Shown piece after piece: positions 1 to 5,324 of a stretch of 8,724 nt of DNA; positions within the stretch are counted from its first letter, which is position 1, and each line of letters starts with the position of its first letter. Location of the stretch: NCBI GenBank assembly GCA_023438115.1, contig JAEZEB010000235.1:1-8724 (forward strand). The letters run 5' to 3'. The stretch comes from Pseudomonadota bacterium (GTDB lineage Bacteria; Pseudomonadota; Gammaproteobacteria; Burkholderiales; Burkholderiaceae_C). The position numbers were made by a program, and so were the translations under genes. The notes below the pieces were generated by a model. The model made no database searches, had not been told where the DNA came from, and saw only the letters and a program-made list of their open reading frames with translations.

Positions 1-526
1 GGCCGAGGGGGTTCTTCTGCCTCTCGATGCGGTCGATGCGCGCCTCGCCGGCGAGGTTGCGGAACAGCACGGCGTCTTCGCTCACCACGACGAGCGCCTC
101 GAACCACCAGCCGGTGACGTGCGTGACGCGCTGCACGTTGAAGAAGTCGGGGAGGAAGCCCCCTTCACGCTTGCGGTCCTGCCGCTCGAAGCGGAAGAGG
201 TAGCCGCGGCAAGCCGACTTGACCGAGATGCATGCGCGGATGCCGGGGTCGAGCTCGTCGAGCGGCACGCCGGGGTAGGGCGCCAGGCGGGCGACGATGT
301 CCGGATAGGGGATCAGCGTGACGTTGCTGCCCTCCCGCGGGTCGAAGCCCATGGCGGGAAGTTCCGGAACCCGCGTCCGGAACGGAACGATACGCTCCGC
401 CGCGGCCTGCGCGTCGGCATAGGAGCCGAAGGGGGAGGGCGTGTCCGAGCTTCCGCGGGGCAGCATCGAGGAGCAGCCGGCGAGCAGAACCGTCATGAGC
501 AATCCGGCGGCAGGGACGATCTTCAT
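1..526 (-). CDS. Outer-membrane lipoprotein of unknown function (partial, 3' end cut by window edge)
   Basis: The frame is open from an ATG at 526 to the left edge, giving 175 residues with no stop seen. The N-terminus is a lipoprotein signal: a short Met-Lys start, a hydrophobic stretch, then the lipobox LLAGC with the lipidated Cys at residue 18. Ser at +2 predicts Lol-dependent sorting to the outer membrane. The mature part is soluble-looking, with a proline-rich linker, a conserved-looking IPYPDIVARL block near residue 70 and a GWWFEALVVV strand near residue 140. I recognise the overall style as a Burkholderiales hypothetical lipoprotein but know no function. It has only a weak upstream purine stretch (AAGTGGA) as ribosome-binding site. 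It is divergent from the dehydrogenase at 742 and shares that 215-base intergenic region. The lipoprotein call is strong; the biological role is unknown. Confidence 0.85.
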   Translation of the reverse strand, partial: MKIVPAAGLLMTVLLAGCSSMLPRGSSDTPSPFGSYADAQAAAERIVPFRTRVPELPAMGFDPREGSNVTLIPYPDIVARLAPYPGVPLDELDPGIRACISVKSACRGYLFRFERQDRKREGGFLPDFFNVQRVTHVTGWWFEALVVVSEDAVLFRNLAGEARIDRIERQKNPLG

Positions 527-661
527 GGATCCACTTTGCGGCCGGAGGCGACGCGGCAGTTGCGCTGGATCAACCGGTTGCACGAACGGCCCGCCGGGAC
601 ACCTCCTCCTGTTCGGCCACGGCGCGCGCCGCGGCGAGGCGCCCGCCCCGGATGCCGGCCG

Positions 662-677
662 CTTGATGAAGGTCAAG
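662..677. promoter_or_regulatory. FNR/ANR/DNR-type binding site
   Basis: The sequence TTGATGAAGGTCAA (663-676), flanked by C and G to give a longer dyad, matches the FNR-family consensus TTGAT-N4-ATCAA at 9 of 10 defined bases. On the minus strand it reads TTGAC-N4-ATCAA, a form common for ANR-like sites in beta- and gammaproteobacteria. Its centre (669.5) lies about 41 bases upstream of the start point predicted from the -10 element at 698-703, which is the class II activator position. That spacing supports a working site over a chance match. It could also be a DNR or other Crp/FNR-family site, since these share half-sites. It lies about 140 bases upstream of the divergent lipoprotein start, so an effect on that gene is possible but less obvious. 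Confidence 0.6.
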
Positions 678-697
678 TGCGCTCCGCGCCGAGTCCC

Positions 698-703
698 TAG
701 GCT
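698..703 (+). promoter_or_regulatory. -10 element of the dehydrogenase promoter
   Basis: TAGGCT fits the TAnnnT form of a sigma-70 -10 box and lies 38 bases before the ATG at 742. No good -35 hexamer sits 16-18 bases upstream (the -35 position would be AAGTGC). This is expected if the FNR-type site at 663-676 replaces the -35 contact in an activator-dependent promoter. The predicted start of transcription is near 710. Confidence 0.45.
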
Positions 704-741
704 CGGACGCACTCACTCGCATCCAGCAAGGACTCGACATC

Positions 742-1491
742 ATGCTCAACGACAAGGTCGCGATCGTCACGGGGGCGGCATCGGGCATCGGCCGGGCCGT
801 CGCGCTTGCCTATGCCCGCGCCGGCGCCAAAGTCGTCGTTTCGGACACCAACGCCGGCGGCGGGGAGGAAACCGTCGCCCTGGCTCGCGCGGCCGGCGGC
901 GAGGCGCTCTTCGTGGCGGCGGACGTGGCCAGTGCCGAGGACTGCCGCAAGCTGGTGGAAGAGGCCGTCCGTTGCTACGGACGGCTCGACATCGCCTGCA
1001 ACAACGCAGGGATCGGCGGGGACCTCGCGCCCACGGCCGACTATCCGCTGGAAGCCTGGCAGCGGGTCATCGCCGTCAACCTCACCGGCGTCTTCCACTG
1101 CATGAAGTACCAGATCCCGCGGATGCTGGAAGCCGGAGGAGGCGCCATCGTGAACGTCGCGTCCATCCTGGGCGCGGTCGGCTTCGTCAACGCGCCGGCA
1201 TATACGGCGGCGAAGCATGGCGTGCTGGGCCTGACCAAGGCCGCGGCGCTGGAGTACGGCGCGCGGGGCATCCGCGTCAACGCGGCGGGGCCGGCCTTCA
1301 TCCACACGCCGATGATCGCCGGCCTCGAATCGGACCCGGCGACGCTGCAGCAGCTCGTTGCCATGCACCCGATCGGCCGACTGGGACGATCGGAGGAGGT
1401 CGCGGAACTGGTGCTGTGGCTCAGTTCGCCCGCGGCGTCGTTCGCCACCGGCGCGTACTACCCCGTCGACGGCGGCTTCCTGGCGCGCTGA
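742..1491 (+). CDS. Short-chain dehydrogenase/reductase (classical SDR, NAD-type)
   Basis: This is a 249-residue classical SDR oxidoreductase of normal family length, with a single Rossmann domain. Visible motifs in order: TGAASGIG cofactor loop (10-17); Asp35 at the end of the second strand, which favours NAD(H) over NADP(H); Asp61-Val62 for adenine; NNAG (87-90); catalytic Asn113; Ser141; and the YTAAK active site with Tyr154 and Lys158. A TPM motif follows at 189-191, and the C-terminal YPVDGG is typical of the family. It should be a cytoplasmic tetramer oxidising or reducing an alcohol/ketone. The substrate cannot be read from sequence. The start is supported by AAGGA nine bases upstream (728-732). 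Regulation is probably by the FNR-type site at 663-676. Its 3' end overlaps the convergent tetR gene by 34 bases. The family is certain; the substrate is unknown. Confidence 0.95.
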   Translation: MLNDKVAIVTGAASGIGRAVALAYARAGAKVVVSDTNAGGGEETVALARAAGGEALFVAADVASAEDCRKLVEEAVRCYGRLDIACNNAGIGGDLAPTADYPLEAWQRVIAVNLTGVFHCMKYQIPRMLEAGGGAIVNVASILGAVGFVNAPAYTAAKHGVLGLTKAAALEYGARGIRVNAAGPAFIHTPMIAGLESDPATLQQLVAMHPIGRLGRSEEVAELVLWLSSPAASFATGAYYPVDGGFLAR

Positions 1492-2309
1492 CCGGCGCGG
1501 GACGCCGTCCGGCGCCCTTCACGGACGGCCTTTTCCTTGCGCGCAGCGGCCGTGGCCCTGGACGCCACCAAGGCTTCGATGCCGTCGATGAGGCGCTGCA
1601 GCCCGAAGGCGAAGGCGCGCTCCGGGTCCGTGGCGGCGCCGTATTCGGCGCCCGCCGCGGCGCCGACGCGCACAGCCAGCGGGAAGGCGCCGGGATCGAT
1701 CAACTCCTGCAGCACCTCGCCGTATGTGTCCCACCACTGGGCGTCCGACCGGCCGGTCTGCCGCTGCGCGGCACGCGCTTCGACGGCTGTCCGCGCCGCG
1801 CCACGCACATAGTCCGAAATGCTCGCCGCGACCAGGTCCATCTCCAGGTCCGACAGTCCCGCACCCGCCACCGCGTGCAACTCGCGCTCGTACTTGCGCA
1901 GCGAGTTCGGCCCGAGCGCGGCGCGGTAGGTGGAGACCTCCAGCAGCCAGGGATGGCGCAGGTACAACTGCCACGTGTCCTCGGCCACGCAGCGCACGCG
2001 CTGTCCCACGGTGCCTCGCGGCGGTTCCGCAGGCAGTTCGCCGTGCGCGCATTCGACCATCAGGTCCAGCAGTTCGGCCTTGCCCCGAACGTAGCGGTAG
2101 ATCGCCATCGTGGAAACGCCCAGTCGCTGCGCGAGCAGGCGCATCGTCACGCCGTCCACCCCGGATGCGTCCGCGAGCGCCACGGCCGCCGCCCCGAGGT
2201 GTTCGGGGGCCAGCGCGGGCTTGCGTCCGCGGCGGCCGACGGCGGACAGTCCCCACAGCAGCGCGAGGGTGGTGTGCGGGTCGCCCCGGCCGGAATATTC
2301 AGGAGCCAT
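1458..2309 (-). CDS. TetR/AcrR-family transcriptional repressor
   Basis: This is a 283-residue cytoplasmic DNA-binding regulator. After a family-typical N-terminal extension (RGDPHTTLALLWG, then a Gly/Arg-rich GRRGRKP around 25-31) comes the TetR helix-turn-helix at about 36-84, with the recognition region LAQRLGVSTMAIYRYV and the closing GKAELLDLM. The C-terminal ligand and dimer domain (about 100-250) resembles the TetR_C_1 type, with a WLLEVS block and a WWDTYGEVLQELID segment. It ends in a basic tail of about 30 residues. The start at 2309 was chosen because the family N-terminus begins there. The longer frame from 2381 would run through the operator and promoter. No clear Shine-Dalgarno is present. 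It is divergent from DUF5701-arr, and a dyad at 2348-2362 lies in its own promoter spacer, so it is likely autoregulated and represses that operon. The inducer is unknown; it could be a rifamycin-like or hydrophobic molecule. Confidence 0.92.
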   Translation of the reverse strand: MAPEYSGRGDPHTTLALLWGLSAVGRRGRKPALAPEHLGAAAVALADASGVDGVTMRLLAQRLGVSTMAIYRYVRGKAELLDLMVECAHGELPAEPPRGTVGQRVRCVAEDTWQLYLRHPWLLEVSTYRAALGPNSLRKYERELHAVAGAGLSDLEMDLVAASISDYVRGAARTAVEARAAQRQTGRSDAQWWDTYGEVLQELIDPGAFPLAVRVGAAAGAEYGAATDPERAFAFGLQRLIDGIEALVASRATAAARKEKAVREGRRTASRAGQRARKPPSTG

Positions 2310-2347
2310 GGCTTGGTTGACAAAGGCCGGTTGATGCGCGGATGATA

Positions 2348-2362
2348 GCGTACACGGTACGC
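2348..2362. promoter_or_regulatory. TetR operator (15-base perfect dyad)
   Basis: GCGTAC-ACG-GTACGC is a perfect inverted repeat with 6-base arms and a 3-base centre. The GTAC-centred form resembles operators known for this TetR class. It lies between the divergent tetR and DUF5701-arr genes, inside the spacer of the tetR promoter and directly before the -10 box of the rightward promoter. Occupancy should block both. Assignment to this TetR protein rests on position and symmetry, not on experiment. Confidence 0.7.
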
Positions 2363-2363
2363 A

Positions 2364-2369
2364 TATAAA
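2364..2369 (+). promoter_or_regulatory. -10 box of the DUF5701-arr operon (leaderless start)
   Basis: TATAAA matches the -10 consensus at 5 of 6 bases and ends five bases before the ATG at 2375. The expected transcription start therefore falls on or next to the A of the start codon, which implies a leaderless mRNA. This agrees with the absence of any Shine-Dalgarno sequence. The -35 region (GATGAT near 2341-2346) is poor. The same six bases on the other strand serve as the tetR -35 box. Confidence 0.5.
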
Positions 2370-2374
2370 CTCCC

Positions 2375-3019
2375 ATGTCATCCTTCGACGACCAGGTCGA
2401 GCGCCTGGTGGCGCTCGGATTCCCGCAACGCGCCGGCTGCGATGCCGCGGTTTTCCGGCGAAAGCTGGAGGCCCTGCGCCCCCATGCGCCCGATGGCGGC
2501 TGCGACGCCGATATCGAGGCGGGCAAGCTGGCCTTCGTCCTGGTGGTCCACGGTGAACTGGCGCCGGTCGCGGAGACGCTTCCGCTGGTGGAGCGTCGCG
2601 GGCGGCAGGCTGTGCATCGGCTCCATCCGCGCGACCCCGGCTTCTTCCGGCCTTTGTCCTCGCTGGCGCTGCCCGCCGGACACGCCTACCTGCTGCTCGA
2701 CGTCGACCGCGGCAACCAGACGCTCAACGCCCGTCCCGTGGATGCCCAGCAGCGCATCGCGGCGGCCGGGCGGTCACCGCTGACGATCGAGGAAGGTGTC
2801 GCGGTGCTGTTGCAGCATCCCGAGTTCCTGCAATCCAATCGCTGCTTCATGGCGCTCGGTTCGCGAGGCGGCGACAAGCGGGTGCCGGCATTCTGGTTGA
2901 GCGACGGGCAACCCAAGCTGGGGTGGTGCTGGGAAGGCAATCCGCACACCTGGCTGGGCTTTGCCTCTTGCGCGCGGCGTTCGCCGGGCGTGGCCCTGGA
3001 GCAGGGATGCGCGGCATGA
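2375..3019 (+). CDS. DUF5701-like protein, first gene of the arr operon
   Basis: This 214-residue soluble protein has no signal peptide or membrane segment. It resembles the DUF5701 family, known to me mostly from actinobacteria, whose function is not established. Conserved-looking blocks are FFRPLSSLALPAG (90-102), LLLDVDRGNQTLNARP (106-121), RSPLTIEEGVAVLLQHP (133-149), CFMALGSR (157-164) and a Trp/Cys-rich C-terminal block at 169-199 containing PKLGWCWEGNPHTWLG and a final SCA. The dense Trp, Cys and charged motifs suggest a real binding or catalytic site. The ATG at 2375 is chosen because the family N-terminus (FDDQVERLVALGFP) follows at once. Translation probably starts on a leaderless message. 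The stop overlaps the arr start as ATGA, so the two are co-translated. A helper role in drug resistance is only an inference. The family name is recalled, not searched. Confidence 0.8.
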   Translation: MSSFDDQVERLVALGFPQRAGCDAAVFRRKLEALRPHAPDGGCDADIEAGKLAFVLVVHGELAPVAETLPLVERRGRQAVHRLHPRDPGFFRPLSSLALPAGHAYLLLDVDRGNQTLNARPVDAQQRIAAAGRSPLTIEEGVAVLLQHPEFLQSNRCFMALGSRGGDKRVPAFWLSDGQPKLGWCWEGNPHTWLGFASCARRSPGVALEQGCAA

Positions 3020-3435
3020 AGGCCAGCGACCAAGGACCCTTCTATCACGGCACGCGGCACGCATTGCAGCCGGGAGACCTGCTGGTCCCGGGGCAGCCGT
3101 CGAACTACGAAGCGGGGCGCATCTCCAACCACGTCTACTTCACGGCCACCCTCGACGCGGCGATCTGGGGTGCGGAACTGGCGGTGGCACTCACTGCGGC
3201 CCAGCAGCGCGGCTACATCTACCTGGTGGAGCCGACGGGTCCGTTCGAGGACGACCCCAACGTCACCGACAAGCGCTTCCGCGGCAATCCGACCCGCTCG
3301 TATCGCAGCCGTGCGCCGCTGAAGATCGTGGGCGAGCTGCAAGGATGGACCGGGCACGCGCCGGAGGTGGTGGAAGCGATGCTGCGATCCCTCGAGGCGT
3401 TGAGGCGCGAGGGCAGGGCGCTCATCGAGGACTGA
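3016..3435 (+). CDS. arr: NAD(+)-rifamycin ADP-ribosyltransferase Arr
   Basis: Arr transfers ADP-ribose from NAD+ to a hydroxyl on the ansa chain of rifamycins, which inactivates them; it acts in the cytoplasm. The 139-residue protein has the normal Arr length and signature blocks: FYHGT (9-13) with the NAD-binding His11, SNY (29-31), HVYFTATLDAAIWGAELA (39-56) with Tyr41, YLVEPTGPFEDDPNVTDK (69-86) with the catalytic Asp in the EDD cluster, then GNPTRSYRS (90-98). All three catalytic positions known from the mycobacterial enzyme (His, Tyr, Asp) are present. The start at 3016 overlaps the upstream TGA as ATGA and has GGAGCAGGG upstream. An ATG at 3007 is possible but is too close to that site. 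Base composition matches its neighbours, and no integron or transposon sequence is adjacent, so it looks like a resident chromosomal gene, not a cassette. Identification is by motif. Confidence 0.93.
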   Translation: MKASDQGPFYHGTRHALQPGDLLVPGQPSNYEAGRISNHVYFTATLDAAIWGAELAVALTAAQQRGYIYLVEPTGPFEDDPNVTDKRFRGNPTRSYRSRAPLKIVGELQGWTGHAPEVVEAMLRSLEALRREGRALIED

Positions 3436-3474
3436 GCCGCACGCTTCTCCATCCCTGTCTCCAAATGCCACCAC

Positions 3475-3502
3475 CGCGCAACGGTTGTAATCACCGTGCG
3501 CG
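3475..3502 (+). terminator. Stem-loop after arr, possible terminator
   Basis: The arms CGCGCACGGT (3475-3485, with one bulged A at 3481) and ACCGTGCGCG (3493-3502) pair over 10 base pairs around a 7-base loop, TGTAATC. It begins 40 bases after the arr stop and precedes the next promoter. No T-run follows, so it is not a classic intrinsic terminator. It may act as a 3'-end stabiliser, a rho-assisted terminator or a protein-binding dyad. Confidence 0.4.
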
Positions 3503-3519
3503 CGTTCCCCCGCAAGGCC

Positions 3520-3546
3520 TTGCCTTCCGCTGCCCGCTCCTAGACT
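3520..3546 (+). promoter_or_regulatory. Possible promoter of the AI-2E-family gene
   Basis: TTGCCT (3520-3525) and TAGACT (3541-3546) are separated by a short 15-base spacer. TAGACT lies 28 bases before the ATG at 3575. The -10 has the TAGnnT form also seen before the dehydrogenase and the MASE1 gene. The short spacer makes the -35 doubtful. Confidence 0.33.
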
Positions 3547-3574
3547 TGTCCGGAGACGGTCCTCGGAGCTTGCA

Positions 3575-4645
3575 ATGATCGAACGCAGGCCGCTGCTGCA
3601 GACCATGGTGCATGGCACGGCGCTCGCGGTGCTGGCCGGCTGGGTGCTGCATGTCGGGCGCGACGTGTTCGTGCCCGTGGCCTACAGCGCCGTGCTCGCG
3701 TACATCGTGCTGGGCATGGCGCGGCAGGCCAGGCGCATCCCGGTCGTGGGTCCGCACCTGTCGCCGGGGCTGCGCTATGCGCTGGCGGCGGTGGTCATCC
3801 TCGGCGCGGTGTGGGTGGTGGCCCTGCTGGTGCTGGCAAGCGTCGCCGAGATCATGGCCGATGCTCCGCGCTACGAGCGCGCCGTGTTCGGGACCATCCA
3901 GCGCGTCGCCGCCTGGCTGGGGATCGAGACGGAGCCCACGTGGCGGCAACTGCGGCAGATGCTTTATGAACGCGTCGGCGTGGCGCGCCTGCTCGGGATG
4001 ATGGGCGGCGCGATGTTCCACCTGCTGGCGATCCTGGCCGTGGTGGTCCTGTACGCGGTCTTCCTGCTCGCGGAGAAGCGGGTGTTCGACCGCAAGATCG
4101 ACCGCCTCCACCGCGACCCCAAGCGCGCGGTGCGCGTGCGCACCGTCATCCACGCGGTGAACGACCGCATCGGCAACTACCTTGCGCTGAAGACGCTGCT
4201 GAGCGCCGGCATCGGCACCGTCACGTGGGCCGCGATGGCCTGGGGTGGGTTCAGCTTCGCGCCCGTCGCGGGACTGGTGGCGGGGCTCCTGAACTACATC
4301 CCGTACGCCGGCTCGGTGCTCGGTGTCGCCGTGCCCGCGGGGCTTGCGCTGGTGGGCGGCGCGGACCTGGCGGCCATCGCCTGGCTGTGCGCGGGGCTTT
4401 CGCTCGTGCAGTTCCTCAACGGGCACCTGCTCGATCCCTGGCTGATGGGGAATTCGCTGAATCTCAGCCCCTTCGTGATCCTCTTCAGCCTCGCGGCGTG
4501 GAGCGCGCTGTGGGGCATCCCGGGCGCGCTGCTCGCCGTGCCCTTCGCCGCGATCATGCTGATCGTGTTCCGCGAGTTCGAGGGCACGCGCGCGCTCGCC
4601 GTGCTGCTGTCGCGCGACGGGCGCGTCGAGGAGGATGCTTCCTAG
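3575..4645 (+). CDS. AI-2E/PerM-family inner-membrane transporter
   Basis: This 356-residue polytopic inner-membrane protein belongs to the AI-2E (PerM, formerly UPF0118) family, whose members have been linked to autoinducer-2 export or to Na+/H+ antiport. The substrate here is unknown. Hydrophobic segments lie at about 14-28, 31-48, 68-92, 146-166, 208-222, 227-260, 264-282 and 299-333. The soluble portion at about 95-140 is typical of the family. Signature motifs are VNDRIGNYLALKT (195-207), NYIPYAGS (240-247) and LLDPWLMGNSLNLSP (285-299), followed by the Trp-Gly-rich last helices. Length is normal for the family. The start has GGAG a few bases upstream (3565-3568). Its TAG stop lies in a CTAG shared with the convergent DUF1269 gene. 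Confidence 0.93.
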   Translation: MIERRPLLQTMVHGTALAVLAGWVLHVGRDVFVPVAYSAVLAYIVLGMARQARRIPVVGPHLSPGLRYALAAVVILGAVWVVALLVLASVAEIMADAPRYERAVFGTIQRVAAWLGIETEPTWRQLRQMLYERVGVARLLGMMGGAMFHLLAILAVVVLYAVFLLAEKRVFDRKIDRLHRDPKRAVRVRTVIHAVNDRIGNYLALKTLLSAGIGTVTWAAMAWGGFSFAPVAGLVAGLLNYIPYAGSVLGVAVPAGLALVGGADLAAIAWLCAGLSLVQFLNGHLLDPWLMGNSLNLSPFVILFSLAAWSALWGIPGALLAVPFAAIMLIVFREFEGTRALAVLLSRDGRVEEDAS

Positions 4646-5163
4646 GCCGGGGCGAGGGCCGGGGCCAGCGCGCCGGCGAACTGCCGCTCCGCGTCGTCGG
4701 AGAAGGAGGTCTTGAGCACGCGCGGCTGGTAGCCCGCGAGTTCGGGCAGCACCTTGTCCTCGTTCACCGAGCGGAAGACGACCGCGAGCGCCGACGATCC
4801 GTGCGGGATGGTGGCTCCGAGGTTCCTGAGGAAGTCGTCCGAGATTCCGAGCTTGGAAGCCGACCCGGCCAGGGCGCCGAGTCCCGCGCCGGTGAGCGTG
4901 CCCACCGCCAGGCCGGTGATCGGGTTGAGGAACAGCACGCCCAGGAGCACGCCGAGCATCGCGCCGTTCAGCCCGCCCACGCTCGCCCCGATGCGGGTCA
5001 TGTTGACGGCCTGCTTCAGGTACACCTTGCCCTTGGCGTCGCGCTCGATCACGCAGGCGTCCTCCAGGTCGATCAGGTATTCCTGCTGCATGCCGCGCAG
5101 GCGGTCGAGGACTTCGTCCGCGGTGCGCACGCCGTTGAATCCGAGGATGACGAGATTGGGCAT
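4642..5163 (-). CDS. DUF1269 domain membrane protein
   Basis: This 173-residue protein matches the DUF1269 family from end to end: the MPNLVILGF start, an EYLIDLEDA block (28-36), a charged KGKVYLKQAVN segment (44-54), then a glycine-rich hydrophobic hairpin (about 58-103) with LGVLFLNPITGLAVG, and GISDDFLRNLGATIPHGSSAL (about 106-125), closing with a KTSFSDDAE motif. Family members are small stress-associated membrane proteins of unproven function. The glycine-zipper hairpin suggests insertion in the inner membrane with soluble ends. The start at 5163 is supported by AGGAG nine bases upstream and by the family N-terminus; a longer frame upstream is not credible. It is convergent with the AI-2E gene, and the stops overlap by three bases within one CTAG. 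A function cannot be given. Confidence 0.92.
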   Translation of the reverse strand: MPNLVILGFNGVRTADEVLDRLRGMQQEYLIDLEDACVIERDAKGKVYLKQAVNMTRIGASVGGLNGAMLGVLLGVLFLNPITGLAVGTLTGAGLGALAGSASKLGISDDFLRNLGATIPHGSSALAVVFRSVNEDKVLPELAGYQPRVLKTSFSDDAERQFAGALAPALAPA

Positions 5164-5227
5164 GGTGTCGGCTCCTGTGGTTGGCATGGGCCGGCGACGC
5201 CGTGCGCCGCGCGGCTCGACGCAGGGC

Positions 5228-5233
5228 ACTATA
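5228..5233 (-). promoter_or_regulatory. -10 box of the DUF1269 gene
   Basis: On the minus strand TATAGT matches the -10 consensus at 5 of 6 bases. It would start transcription near 5221, leaving a leader of about 58 bases. The -35 position (CGCAAC) is poor. It is the only AT-rich hexamer in a very GC-rich 161-base intergenic region. Confidence 0.4.
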
Positions 5234-5324
5234 GGCCTGCGCGCCGCGGCGTTGCGTGAGACTTTCGTCCCATTGCACGGGCGGCGCCGGCGGCGCGAAA
5301 TCGCGGTGCTCGCAGGAGATCCGC

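Larger units (their letters stand above)
2342..2369 (-). promoter_or_regulatory. Promoter of tetR
   Basis: On the minus strand, TTTATA (2369-2364) and TATCAT (2347-2342) are separated by 16 bases, a fair sigma-70 match. The spacer is filled exactly by the dyad operator. The predicted start near 2335 leaves an untranslated leader of about 26 bases without an evident ribosome-binding site. Confidence 0.5.

Noticed and set aside
662..677. Reading the CTTGA dyad as a HspR (HAIR) or MerR-type operator
   Set aside because: The spacer does not fit the HAIR motif (7 bases between CTTGAGT and ACTCAAG), and the promoter spacing does not put the dyad between -35 and -10 as MerR needs. The FNR-type reading fits both sequence and position.
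441..2345. A 634-codon plus-strand open frame spanning the dehydrogenase and antisense to tetR
   Set aside because: It is an out-of-frame, Arg/Gly-rich reading of two well-supported genes and has no ribosome-binding site.
3007..3435. Earlier ATG at 3007 (or frame start at 2923) for arr
   Set aside because: The ATG at 3007 directly abuts the purine stretch, leaving no spacing. The extra upstream residues do not resemble Arr. The 3016 ATG has correct spacing and the ATGA coupling.
3016..3435. arr as a mobile integron cassette
   Set aside because: No attC-like site, integrase or transposase is nearby. The gene overlaps a coupled upstream partner, and base composition matches the neighbours.
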